From: Lingula anatina
Lineage: Eukaryota > Brachiopoda > Lingulata > Lingulida > Lingulidae
Length of the DNA stretch: 28,775 nucleotides
Assembly (NCBI RefSeq): GCF_001039355.2
Contig: NW_019775081.1
Coordinates: forward strand, 237,754-266,528
Reading direction: 5' to 3'
Shown in pieces: positions 10,423-21,900 of this stretch (position 1 is the first letter of the stretch; each line of letters opens with the position of its first letter). Made by a program: the position numbers and the translations under genes. The notes beneath the pieces are model-generated. The model saw only the letters and a program-made list of their open reading frames with translations, searched no databases and was not told the DNA's origin.

Positions 10423-10707
10423 TTATAACTTTAAGAAAGCATTGAGAGTTCCCATTTCTACTGCATCATCAAAGTCAAAGAAGTCCCCTAGGTATTCATG
10501 CCCGTTGAATAACTGTGGGGGGAGGGGTGGGTTGTCATCTCGGGATCGGCTGTTTTGCTGCATGAAGGCCTTGTCCGTATCACTGTTAGCAATATCTATG
10601 ACCTGGTGGGTTATCTTCTTTGCTTCCAGCACATTTTGAACTCTATTCTGATTCCTCTTGGTCTCCATATTAGCAGAGATAGAGGAGATATAGAGCATTA
10701 CTACCAT
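10423..10707 (-). CDS. SH3BGRL-like thioredoxin-fold protein, intronless, nested antisense
   Basis: A 94-codon frame from ATG at 10707 to TAA at 10423-10425. It aligns end to end with the core of the SH3BGR/SH3BGRL family: MVVMLYISSISANMETKRNQ at the first strand and helix, VLEAKKITHQVIDIANSD, then the family signature PPLPPQLFNGHEYLGDF and a terminal NAFLKL. These small proteins have a thioredoxin-like fold without a redox CxxC; PLPPQ-F-N overlaps their SH3-binding proline motif. The frame has no intron, although vertebrate relatives are, from memory, split. It stops right after the folded core and lacks the Glu-rich or short tail of some members. The start has a reasonable context (GCATCATGG), and a TATAAA lies about 80 bp upstream on the same strand. 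It sits in the intron of the BTBD17-like gene on the opposite strand. It could be a functional retrocopy or an expressed single-exon paralogue. I see no frame damage, and no poly(A) tract or target duplication. Confidence 0.85.
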   Translation of the reverse strand: MVVMLYISSISANMETKRNQNRVQNVLEAKKITHQVIDIANSDTDKAFMQQNSRSRDDNPPLPPQLFNGHEYLGDFFDFDDAVEMGTLNAFLKL

Positions 10708-10787
10708 GATGCTGCCAGGGATGGTCTGTCTACTTTACAGCTAGCTGATCTACTCCTAGTACTCCTGGAGGAATGCTTACTATCTGC

Positions 10788-10793
10788 TTTATA
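10788..10793 (-). promoter_or_regulatory. Candidate TATA box for the SH3BGRL-like gene
   Basis: TATAAA on the - strand within CTTTTATAAAGC, 81 bp upstream of the ATG at 10707. Transcription would start near 10760 and give a leader of about 55 nt. The core is nearly palindromic, so direction rests on the neighbouring gene. Confidence 0.4.
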
Positions 10794-12207
10794 AAAGCCT
10801 GTGGTGGTTGCCAACTGTACGCTTGCTGTGTGCTTCCGTTTATTCCTGCTATAGGTATAAAATGTTTAGAATCCTTATAATCTCTTGGGTTTGCTGGCTG
10901 TTAAATGCTTTGTTTCCCTACAGTTCCTGGACTGCTTGCTGCCACCGCCCTACAATCTATACATAACACATTTGTTTTCTGCAGCAGTAAATTTAGATTT
11001 CTGGGTCAGATGTAATTTATACTCTTCTGCATCTGATCTCTTATTTTCAGCTTGGCTCTGCAAGTGGTGATGCAATTTGACGCCTATCACCTGAGGCAGA
11101 GGGAAAATCTTTGCATAGACTGCTGTCTGTATTACAAGGTCTATTATTGACCTGATGCTGTGAATATTAATGTGTTTCTTACCCCCTTTTGCTGAACATA
11201 GTTAAGTGATCTATCATACAGCAGATGTGAGACGTGAGTCATCTCTCAGACTCAGAGACAGACTTCAAAGCAGAGATTACATATTTTTAGCACACTGTAG
11301 GGATTTCTTGCAAGCCATTGTTTTTTGGGGGAAAAAATGCAGCCAAACAACCAATTTTATGCCAAAGAAGATTGAATATGATGAATGATAAAATGTTTTT
11401 CAGACACAAACTGTTGTACATTCTTTTTTATGAAGCGTGAAAAATCATGCAAATAAAAAATTAGCTTTATTTTACATTGTAAAATTATATTGAATATTGA
11501 AATTGTTTTAAGGGATGTGACAACTATTTCATGCCAGTTTTTCTTGCTCATTAGTTGTTGATCTAATGTGTAGGAGCTGATATTAATGTATTTGATGGAT
11601 ACATTTAAGATGCTCTCTGACAGGTAATACCTGCCTGCACGCATTTTATCAATCATATGCGTTGTTGAGGTGAAGTTGGTGCTTCTATGTTCTTTATAGC
11701 GCTGTGACATATTGTTAGGCCATAACAGTACTGTGGGGCTATTGTTGTCCAAGATTGCACATCATCATTCACATATAACCTTTATTTGAAAATACTTTTT
11801 TGAGTGATCTGTGATTTATTTTCCAGGCTGGTTTTCTTTAGTTTGTGGGATATGGCATTTGAACACAAGTGTTTTGAAACATTTATGTTATTGTTCATTT
11901 TAACAGTATCAGTGAAATATAAATATATTCATAAGTTAGTGAATATTTGAACTTAAAAATTCTTAAACTTAAAAAACATTCTTGAGGAAAAAAATGAAAT
12001 GGAATTCCATCTTAATTTAGCAATTCTTAGAGGCAATTCATTACAGGGAAATACCAAAGAAAGGAAATACTTAAGCAAAAGGAAATATGTTTTTTAAAGA
12101 AAATTCAAAAAAACCAATTTGAAATAAAAGTCCAGACTTTCTTTGCCTCTGTTTGTAACTTTATTGCCCATCCAAAGTTAGTAAAATTACTGTCCTTAAT
12201 TTTTTAG

Positions 12208-13455
12208 GGCAACATGGAAGAGCATGAAGATGACCCCAACCAAGTCCTTCGTGATGAAAGTGACTTCATACAGAATGTGTCCCAGTTCTTCAACCAAGAG
12301 GCGCTCAGTGATGTCATACTGACTGTGGGTGAACAAAGGTTCTATGGCCACAAGTTTGTGCTGGCAAAGTCCAGCGAAGTGTTCAAGTGTATGCTATATG
12401 AGAAACAATGGCTAAGTGGTACCAGAGATAGTGAAGTGGTGCTTAATGAAAGTGTGGAGTGTGAGGAGGCATTTGAACGTTTCTTGCAGTACCTGTACAC
12501 AGCGAGCGTGTCAATAAACCCAGAGAGTGCTGTGGGCATACTGTGCCTGGCAGACAAGTATGGAGTAGGGTCCCTAAAAGAATTGGTTACAAAGTATATG
12601 GTTCATCACTCTCGTAGTCCCAAAGTGACCAATGCTTTAAACTGGTATTCGTGGGCCAAAGCCTTAAACTTGACCGACCTGGTCCAGCAGTGCCATGAGA
12701 CTATAACCTGGAACATCGCAGATATCATACAGTCCCCTGATTGGCTGATTATGGATTTGGAATTTGTCTGCGATATTCTGCAGAGTCATGAACTGATCAT
12801 CAAGAATGAGTTGATGATGTACCATGCAGCTGAGCGCTGGTTGCTCAGTGAGAGTAATATTGCAAACATCAGCGACAATGCACAACAAATGCTCCCCCTG
12901 GTGAGGTTCCCTCAGATGATGGTAAGGGATTTGTTTGAAGTAGAGACGAGTGCACTGGCTAGTCATGAAGAATGTAAAGATTTACTGAAAGACTTGCTCG
13001 GCCGTGCTTACAGGTTTCGATCCCTGTGCCCATCGCAGAGCACCCTTGGGGTAAGTTTTGCAGATATATTTTACATGCCTCGTGACTATATTGATCTGCA
13101 GGTGGACAAAGTCAGCATTCAGAACACACTCAGGTTCGGAATACAGGTTGATGTGCGCACTTACGTAGGCCCTGTGCCGAATGAACAAAAAGAAGGGGAG
13201 TGGAAAATTACATATCGAAAGAACAATGACACCTGGTCTCTACAGTTGTACTGTCATGATTCGGCCATGGTGAATGGTGAGGCTAAGGTTCAGGCCACTA
13301 TTCTTATACACAATGAACAGGAGAAACCACTCCAAGTCCAGCGCACTGGAACATTTGCATGCTCTAGAGGGAACAGTTTGAACATCCAAGTTACTCTGCA
13401 GGATATAGAGCCTTCTAAGAGCATGGTGATACTTATCAAACCCATAGCTGACTAA
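12208..13455 (+). CDS. BTBD17/Tango10-like BTB-BACK protein, main coding exon
   Basis: Acceptor TTTTTTAG ends at 12207; the exon reads G-N-M-E-E-H-E-D-D and stops at 13453-13455. With the upstream exon the protein is 514 residues. Numbered from the Met at 12214: BTB/POZ domain about 28-128 (LSDVILTVGEQRFYGHKFVL, DKYGVGSLKELVTKYM), BACK domain about 140-265 (WNIADIIQSPDW, ELMMYHAAERWL, VRFPQM, LGRAYRFRSL), then a C-terminal beta-rich region about 285-413 (FYMPRDYIDLQV... MVILIKPIAD). The order and the MPRDY and terminal LIKP motifs match vertebrate BTBD17 and insect Tango10. BTB-BACK proteins commonly dimerise and can act as Cullin-3 adaptors. No signal peptide is seen, unlike vertebrate BTBD17. 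The role here is inferred, and orthology to BTBD17 is likely but untested. Confidence 0.92.
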   Translation, partial: GNMEEHEDDPNQVLRDESDFIQNVSQFFNQEALSDVILTVGEQRFYGHKFVLAKSSEVFKCMLYEKQWLSGTRDSEVVLNESVECEEAFERFLQYLYTASVSINPESAVGILCLADKYGVGSLKELVTKYMVHHSRSPKVTNALNWYSWAKALNLTDLVQQCHETITWNIADIIQSPDWLIMDLEFVCDILQSHELIIKNELMMYHAAERWLLSESNIANISDNAQQMLPLVRFPQMMVRDLFEVETSALASHEECKDLLKDLLGRAYRFRSLCPSQSTLGVSFADIFYMPRDYIDLQVDKVSIQNTLRFGIQVDVRTYVGPVPNEQKEGEWKITYRKNNDTWSLQLYCHDSAMVNGEAKVQATILIHNEQEKPLQVQRTGTFACSRGNSLNIQVTLQDIEPSKSMVILIKPIAD

Positions 13456-13540
13456 ACTCAACCAGAAATACAGGATGATCACAATGCAAACTCTGTGTAT
13501 GTTGCCGTCCAGAGGCATTAAGAACATGATGTTTATCCTT

Positions 13541-13546
13541 ATTAAA
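13541..13546 (+). terminator. Candidate poly(A) signal ATTAAA (BTBD17-like)
   Basis: A common variant hexamer 86 nt after the stop codon. The alternative AATAAA at 15049-15054 is canonical but far downstream. Confidence 0.3.
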
Positions 13547-14753
13547 GCAATATGATGCATTGTTATAGGGTGCCTGACATAAACTAACATGCCAAAATGA
13601 CTATATTTTCAGCACATAGCCAAACATAGAGCACTGAATGAGAAAATGCAATGAAACAAAAACAGTGTGAAACTGCTGTTGGAGTACTTTTACTGTTATG
13701 TTAAACCACACAATTTTTTACTGTTAGGTAAATGTAACCAATCAGATAAGTTATATGTTGTTGCTTGCAGTTCCACGTTGTTTTCTATTAGTGAATAAGA
13801 TCAAGAAGAACATTACTATAATGAGATTTCACATGGTTCTGAAATACTGTTTATGGAAGAAAAAGGTGGAAATTTTTTGATTAAGTGGAATTTAGGGAAC
13901 AAAAGGCACACTTTGCTAAAACATTATCAGTCCCAGAAAAATTGTCCCAGTTCTCATTTTTAAAGAATTTGAAAGAGTATTTTGGTAACAAGGCACATTA
14001 AACTTTAATAATTGTATTCTATTCAAAGTGTCTAAATTTCACATATCATGATAAAGATGGTGAGATGATCTATGTAGCATCTTTACATTAATTTCACTGC
14101 TGACATATGAAATTGTTCATGGGTAGAGATGGCATGAGGTGCAGCCCACCATGGGACTACAGACAGGGACCAGTATTATTGTCAGACATTGTTTACTATT
14201 GCCCTATTTATGTGACAGAGTTCCTGTTACCACTGTAATGATGTAAATTAAATATTATTTGTGCTGTACATTGCTTTGCTATCAGCTTATCAGTGATCAG
14301 AAGTGGAATTTATTTTTTGAATATGACACAAAAAGAAATGAAAGAAAAACAATGTCATCTTAAGACGGTCTTTTATATTTTGTTATATTATGACTGTTTA
14401 ATTAAACATTCTTGAAACGTAAAAGTGAACATTAGAAAGGGTCACAATTTGAAAGAATTTAAGACTCACCTTTTAAGGAAATGACTTGTGTACTTACATT
14501 AAATTATGTATTGTGCAATTGAAAAAGAAAACAGTTTAATTTTGTTTTGTACCATTGCTCAATATTAGTATACTTAGTTTATTAACTTTTCTCGCTATTA
14601 TAATAGAAAATATTTATGTATTTTATAACTTATCTGTATTAAAGACTACATGTTGTATCCTTCACTGTAAATAAGAACCTTCATACCAAATATATTTTGA
14701 ATACCCAGATGAAAAAAAATTCAGATGACAACCTTAATAACATAGGTTAAATG

Positions 14754-14793
14754 GTGGGGGGATGGGGGGGGGAGAGAGAGAGAGAGAGAGAGA
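14754..14793 (+). repeat. G-rich tract and (GA)n microsatellite
   Basis: GGTGGGGGGATGGGGGGGG is followed by about eleven GA units. This is simple-sequence DNA between two convergent genes, likely variable in length. Confidence 0.85.
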
Positions 14794-14966
14794 TTTAAGT
14801 AGGTTCTTTTCAATATTGTAGTATTTCAATGTCATCTGACCATCTTACAACACGTAATGGGGACGAAAAACTTTGTGAGAGTATTTAATGGCAGGAGCCC
14901 TGTACTGTAATATGGGGCACTAAAAATAGAAGGAAACATTAATTTAACTAAATACAACTGGAATGC

Positions 14967-14972
14967 TTTATT
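14967..14972 (-). terminator. Candidate poly(A) signal for PCM1
   Basis: AATAAA on the - strand, about 950 nt after the PCM1 stop. Another AATAAA on this strand at 15643-15648 would give a 3'UTR of about 300 nt. Either or both could be used. Confidence 0.35.
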
Positions 14973-15642
14973 CCTGTGTTTGATACATCTCAACACAACA
15001 ACTGTTCTCTCAATACTCAGCTCACACAACAATAGTTAATATTACTATAATAAAACATTGTTCAAAAAGTACAAAGAAATAATCATAATTAAGATATCAA
15101 TAATCCATCTTTTTTCAATGTAAACTATAAATTTAATTGGGAAAGCACTGTCACACATCTAAATTAAAATAAAAATGATCAAAATAATTTGTCTTTGGGT
15201 GCATGTTACTGTACATGTGCCATCAGCTGGGATATGCTGTTATAACAATATAATATTAAATGCACTTCATGGTAACAATAATGGATTTCTAATTTGCTTC
15301 AATCTTATGTGGCAAATAACTCCTTTCAAAAAAAAAAAAAAATCGGCTATAATACATTGCAAATGAATCTCAACAAGCTGAGGGTGGAGTACTTTTCTAC
15401 AACTGCTGTGTTGGAAATTCATCCAGCACACTTGTATAGGAACTTTTGACTCCCAAAACCCATTCACTAAGAATAAAATTTAAGGGTTATAAAATAACCA
15501 TTCAAAAAATTTAATTTGGTAAAACCATAGTCAAACCTCATTTTATCACTGCAAATTTTCACTTGGGGCACACTGTTCTGTTTAATTCAAATTGAAACTG
15601 TTTATCTTTTTCACCTCCCTCTTACTGAATCTGATCCCTGTA

Positions 15643-15648
15643 TTTATT
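15643..15648 (-). terminator. Alternative poly(A) signal for PCM1
   Basis: AATAAA on the - strand, about 276 nt after the PCM1 stop, which is the nearer of two candidates. Confidence 0.35.
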
Positions 15649-15923
15649 CTGTTCAACTTCAAACAAACTTTTAACTTTTCCAACACTACACCGTGTCCAA
15701 TAGATTCCATATTCCTACACAACTCGTTAAATAACAAATTCGATAAAACTTTAAAGAGTTCAACATTTGCAATGTCAACACTAAACAGAACTTCCTCCTT
15801 TTCCTACACTTGTATTTATAGCTTCCCTTCCTTTTTGGGTTAAGTTTCACCTCTACATACAGTCTCTGAATCACAGTCACACACTACTGGTCCCATACAC
15901 ATGGATCACAACCTTGGTTCACA

Positions 15924-15976
15924 TCACACTGCACTCTCTTGAACTGTAGTTTGTGCAGGCTGGGGCACCTCAGACC
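15924..15976 (-). CDS. PCM1: PCM1 terminal coding exon
   Basis: Acceptor TTCTGTTACAG, then GG completes the split Gly codon. It reads SEVPQPAQTTVQESAV and stops at TGA (15924-15926). With exon 20 this gives REPGSEVPQPAQ..., in the position of the vertebrate KEPETVGAQSI end. The last residues ESAV fit a class I PDZ-ligand pattern, which may be chance. Confidence 0.85.
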
Positions 15977-18900
15977 CTGTAACAGAACAATAAAATATAT
16001 ACAATTTATTACTATGCAATAAAACAAGGATTTTTCAATCAAATTACCATATTTGGTATAATCTGAACTTAGAAAATAAAAGAGATAAAGACATTTGAAA
16101 ATATGAATCAATACCTATTAACACCAGGATTGCACCATGTCAACACTGAAACAACTTGACCAATTTTCACTCTTCTTTTCTTATCTTGGCCAACCTAAAC
16201 TCCTTTCCTGTGCTCTCAGGCAAAGGAAGCATGTTTAAATAGGAACCCAGTAGAACTGATAGCAAACACCACATCCTTTTTGAATGATCCCCTTTTCTAG
16301 CTTGTTCCTTCCTTTATATTTTGTGTTATCTGATTAACTGTGCAACAGTGCTGCCAAGACATCTAAGGTCAAGACATTGTACTTAAATGAAAAGTGAAAT
16401 CTCATGCAAAATGCCTTTTGAAATTCAATCCCCATTCAGTGACAGGTGCAAGTACACATGACTTGGCTTTAGTGTCCTCAACTGACTAGCAATTTGTTTT
16501 CCCTCTAACTTGTGACCATGCACATTAACCAGTTCAGAGAATTCATTGTCAGCAAGCCAAACACCTCTACTTTCTGCACAAGACCATGATAGTTAGCTAC
16601 TTATTGTACAGAAAGCATAAAGAGACAGCCGGTGGAGATATTTTAGTAGCTCTGTTAACTTTTAAAAGTTTCAAACTAGCTGAGCTTTGGTTTTTTATGT
16701 CATGTGGTATTTGAGATAATGGTGCACTTCTGCTTGCCAATGACATTTTGCAAGCTAGCATTTATGTGTTGGGGAGAGGTATAAGGGTGTGCAAAACTGG
16801 GATTGGAAGGTGGGGTGGGGAGGGGGGACATGCATGCAAGCCAAACAAATTTACACACCTGTTGACCAAGGATGAGACTGAATAGAAGTGAAATCCCCTT
16901 ATATCAGGGGGTAATATCTTAATCATCACATCCCTGTCAACAGCAGAGGAGGGGGAACACTACACAAGTGCACTCACATGCTGTATTGTATTTCTACTGC
17001 TGATTGCTGCTAGCCATCAACTTCCCTCCCTTTGGTGTGTGTTTGTATGCCACCTTATTCTCATCATACATGGTACACACTGGGCTAAAGGTGCCTAACA
17101 AATAAACAGAACCAACACTTGACTTAGTACACTTGACTTAGTACTACTACACACCACAGAACAAATGCAGGACAAGATAGACCAAAATACACACTAAACA
17201 CAAGTTGCCTAAGTCATTCATTATACATCAGAATGCAGATTAAACATTTGCCAAGTAGCCAGTGCTTCTGTGCCAGTCATCTGTATATGCTTTGAAAGAC
17301 AATGGTGCCAAGTATGCATAATTATGTCTTTTAAAACACACTTTTTGCACCAAACATTGCAAAATATGAAAAACAGTGGTTTTGAACCCTACAATGTGCT
17401 TCACACACATATATACTGGACTGATGATGCCCTAAAGCAGGTTTTGTAGTAACATACAATTGCAACACGTACAATGTACTACCCACACCAGACTAGCCAA
17501 CTAACTCAGAGCCACAACACACTTTTGTACATCTAGGTTGACGCATGCTTTTTTTTCCTAAAAATGGGTGCAAATGTATTCCTTTTCAATCATCTTACAA
17601 AATGTCTACAACTTAAGCAGCTTTCAATACTCTTCTCTATGAAATAGCATAAAAAACTGAAATATGTTATTATGACTGTATTTTATTATGAAAGTACAAA
17701 AGTCAGGCTGTTGAATTCTAAGTCCAAGATGCCTTGAAAGATCTAACTTGATGCAGACTCCCTTCACCTACCTCCACTGAATTTCCCTTTTTTTAAAACT
17801 TGAAATATAGCTATTTTCAACAAACTTTCTTCTACAAAAAAACTCCTTTACTTCCTTTAAAAGTAGAGAGAGACTTATCCAACTGGTAGCCTAAAGCCTA
17901 AATACAATCCAGGCAGTAAAAAAGGTTATTCTGGACACATACCCGGTTCTCTGATGGCGGCCCCGTCCCCTGCCAACTCCTCCTCTCCAGAGGGCATGGT
18001 GGATAACACTGCCGCAGTGCCAGAACTTGCCTTGGCTTCTTCATTCACTTGGTTCTCAACCTGAGCCTGCTAAAATGGAGTGTCAGCTTTGTTAAAGAAA
18101 GTCTTTTTCCAAATTATTGTCTTTCTCATTTATTTAAAGTTGAAGACCTTGTTTAAAGGTATTTTATGCTGGATTCTTCTTGTACCAAATATTACTTTTA
18201 CACCCATATATCTACAGAATACCTATCCTCCACTTGATGCAAAATATTCAAAAGTTTGTCCTTTTCTGTGAAAGCAATATTGAAAAATAAAGTTAAAATA
18301 TTTGAACATGCAATTACCTTCTCCAGTCCAGACATTTTAGATGGCAGATCANCTTGGCTTTAGTGTCCTCAACTGACTAGCAATTTGTTTTCCCTCTAAC
18401 TTGTGACCATGCACATTAACCAGTTCAGAGAATTCATTGTCAGCAAGCCAAACACCTCTACTTTCTGCACAAGACCATGATAGTTAGCTACTTATTGTAC
18501 AGAAAGCATAAAGAGACAGCCGGTGGAGATATTTTAGTAGCTCTGTTAACTTTTAAAAGTTTCAAACTAGCTGAGCTTTGGTTTTTTATGTCATGTGGTA
18601 TTTGAGATAATGGTGCACTTCTGCTTGCCAATGACATTTTGCAAGCTAGCATTTATGTGTTGGGGAGAGGTATAAGGGTGTGCAAAACTGGGATTGGAAG
18701 GTGGGGTGGGGAGGGGGGACATGCATGCAAGCCAAACAAATTTACACACCTGTTGACCAAGGATGAGACTGAATAGAAGTGAAATCCCCTTATATCAGGG
18801 GGTAATATCTTAATCATCACATCCCTGTCAACAGCAGAGGAGGGGGAACACTACACAAGTGCACTCACATGCTGTATTGTATTTCTACTGCTGATTGCTG

Positions 18901-21900
18901 CTAGCCATCAACTTCCCTCCCTTTGGTGTGTGTTTGTATGCCACCTTATTCTCATCATACATGGTACACACTGGGCTAAAGGTGCCTAACAAATAAACAG
19001 AACCAACACTTGACTTAGTACACTTGACTTAGTACTACTACACACCACAGAACAAATGCAGGACAAGATAGACCAAAATACACACTAAACACAAGTTGCC
19101 TAAGTCATTCATTATACATCAGAATGCAGATTAAACATTTGCCAAGTAGCCAGTGCTTCTGTGCCAGTCATCTGTATATGCTTTGAAAGACAATGGTGCC
19201 AAGTATGCATAATTATGTCTTTTAAAACACACTTTTTGCACCAAACATTGCAAAATATGAAAAACAGTGGTTTTGAACCCTACAATGTGCTTCACACACA
19301 TATATACTGGACTGATGATGCCCTAAAGCAGGTTTTGTAGTAACATACAATTGCAACACGTACAATGTACTACCCACACCAGACTAGCCAACTAACTCAG
19401 AGCCACAACACACTTTTGTACATCTAGGTTGACGCATGCTTTTTTTTCCTAAAAATGGGTGCAAATGTATTCCTTTTCAATCATCTTACAAAATGTCTAC
19501 AACTTAAGCAGCTTTCAATACTCTTCTCTATGAAATAGCATAAAAAACTGAAATATGTTATTATGACTGTATTTTATTATGAAAGTACAAAAGTCAGGCT
19601 GTTGAATTCTAAGTCCAAGATGCCTTGAAAGATCTAACTTGATGCAGACTCCCTTCACCTACCTCCACTGAATTTCCCTTTTTTTAAAACTTGAAATATA
19701 GCTATTTTCAACAAACTTTCTTCTACAAAAAAACTCCTTTACTTCCTTTAAAAGTAGAGAGAGACTTATCCAACTGGTAGCCTAAAGCCTAAATACAATC
19801 CAGGCAGTAAAAAAGGTTATTCTGGACACATACCCGGTTCTCTGATGGCGGCCCCGTCCCCTGCCAACTCCTCCTCTCCAGAGGGCATGGTGGATAACAC
19901 TGCCGCAGTGCCAGAACTTGCCTTGGCTTCTTCATTCACTTGGTTCTCAACCTGAGCCTGCTAAAATGGAGTGTCAGCTTTGTTAAAGAAAGTCTTTTTC
20001 CAAATTATTGTCTTTCTCATTTATTTAAAGTTGAAGACCTTGTTTAAAGGTATTTTATGCTGGATTCTTCTTGTACCAAATATTACTTTTACACCCATAT
20101 ATCTACAGAATACCTATCCTCCACTTGATGCAAAATATTCAAAAGTTTGTCCTTTTCTGTGAAAGCAATATTGAAAAATAAAGTTAAAATATTTGAACAT
20201 GCAATTACCTTCTCCAGTCCAGACATTTTAGATGGCAGATCATCTATAGTTACTATTTCAATTTCTTCTTCTGCAACAACAACCTGAATGAAAAAGAACA
20301 ATCAGTCAATTTCTCAGCTTCTAAAAATCTTCCTTCTTATTTCAAAACATTTTGAAAATGGCAATACTGCTACCTGAAAAACTACATTTATTCCACAAAT
20401 GATACATAAGAATAAAATGTGACTCTTCTATCAGATTTTTCAAAAAAATGCTCTGATATACAAGATCGAAACAATATCATATAGAAAGGAAAAAAATCAT
20501 TAACAGAAAGGGCAATCCCCATATCAAAGACACTGCATGGTTATAATACAAAGAAACCCTCTCACCTCTCCATTCATGTAAGTGGCTCCATTTTCCGCAT
20601 CTCCTCCACCTCTGTTCTCAACATCACCACCAGAGGTCGCTGCTGTTGTGGTATCAATCACTGTGACATTGGAGGAAGACGGTGAGGCATCTGGTCCTGA
20701 CGGGGATGGGGACTCGCCTGATGATTTTTCCTTTTCTTCTTCTCTTGATACTGCTGTCTCTGAAGGGTCATCTGCACTTTGTGTCTCTTCTTCCTCGTCT
20801 TCATCCTCATCACTTCCAATCCTGATAGGACATACAAAGGTTAGTCAGAGCAAACCAGGTAAATCTCAACATTCCTTTGTTTCTCTGGTATCAAAATTTA
20901 TTTACGAACCAATATAGTACTGTATGCATCAAAAATCCACAATTTAAGACTGCATCATGAATTGCACTCTTATCACATTTGCTCCACATACAGATCATCA
21001 TTTTCAATAACTGTGAAGTAAACATAGTCAAATAGTTGTTACAAGCAACAGTTCACTTTATTCTCACCTAGTAAAAGGTTTGGTCTCACTGACAGCCAGT
21101 TCTATGTTGATGGGTGTCTGTGACAGGGACTCATCATCTTCCCTCCCCATATCTGTGGCATAGGCCATCTCATCATCTCTAGCCTGGAATATAAAACAAT
21201 GTTAACAATGTAATACTGAACATACCTCATCACCATAGGCCTGAAATACAGAAATATCACATGGCAAAAAAATCACGACAAATATATCTCAATCATCAGT
21301 TAAAGAGAGAAATAAAACAAATATAATTAACAGATTGCATTTAGTCGTTACACATCTTGCCATTACAAATTTTCAAATCATGCACTGACACATCAATCCA
21401 AAATTAATTTATTCAAAAGCAGCAGCACTCTGCCTATATCAAACCTCTTTAGTCTACCAAATTCATAACTCTTATTAAGTCTTATTCTAACCTGCACATA
21501 AACAAATATATTCACCTTGCCAAGATCCTCTTCCTCTTTAGGTGACACGTGTAGTGCTGTGTTTTCCCCATCCTCAGATTCTTCATCCTCTTCTTCCTCC
21601 TCCTCCTCCTCCTCACTGCTGTCCTCAGTCTCATCCTGGTCTGGCAAGCCATCCTCAGTGGTCTCTGTAGATGTCTGAGATTCCTGAGAGTCCAAAGGAA
21701 AGTACATTCATATTCACATTCAATATAAAAGATGGCTTGTTTCAGTCCACAATATATTTCAAAAAAGTAATTTAATTTTCACAAACTGATGAAGAACACA
21801 CAAAATTAAACAAACTTTTATTGCATATTTTCTTCAGCAAACCAAATCACATATTCAGCACTTCAAAATAAATTATCAGATGTTGGCCAAGTTCAGAGTT

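Larger units (their letters stand above)
8049..12207 (+). other. 4.2-kb intron of the BTBD17-like gene
   Basis: Bounded by donor GTGAAA and acceptor TTTTTTAG. It hosts an antisense SH3BGRL-like gene (10423-10707), a foldback element (8821-8997), and tandem duplications at 9153-9296 and 9651-9850. The remainder is AT-rich with no further exon that I can recognise. Confidence 0.65.
13456..14966 (+). other. 3' flank of the BTBD17-like gene
   Basis: AT-rich, non-coding. ATTAAA at 13541-13546 could give a short 3'UTR. The first canonical AATAAA on this strand is at 15049-15054, which would make a 1.6-kb 3'UTR reaching into the convergent PCM1 3' region. I see no gene on either strand here. Confidence 0.5.
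16462..20242. repeat. 1890-bp duplication around a single N (contig-end overlap)
   Basis: 16462-18351 and 18353-20242 are the same by reading, including homopolymers and the G-rich tract; the only base between them is the N at 18352. The second copy continues smoothly into PCM1 exon 19, while the first breaks off inside that exon at the N. The left copy continues smoothly into the intron on its left. This is the pattern of two contigs that overlap by 1890 bp but were laid end to end. Confidence 0.92.

Noticed and set aside
15592-15843. An 83-codon + strand frame
   Set aside because: It is antisense to the PCM1 3'UTR, has low-complexity Phe/Asn/Thr composition and no family match.
16799-16828. 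G-rich tract as a functional G-quadruplex
   Set aside because: One loop would be about 10 nt, and on the PCM1 transcript the tract is C-rich. There is no sign of function beyond composition.
18080-18271. Two same-sequence 63-codon frames (the other at 19971-20162) as a duplicated gene
   Set aside because: They lie in PCM1 intron sequence and are the same only because of the contig-end overlap.
17943-19960. A genuine tandem duplication of PCM1 exon 20
   Set aside because: There is no visible difference over 1890 bp including homopolymers, the breakpoint is at an N inside exon 19, and both copies together break the frame.
20582-20917. A 111-codon Ser-rich + strand frame
   Set aside because: It is the antisense shadow of acidic PCM1 exon 18; GAA/GAG runs read as Ser/Phe on the other strand.
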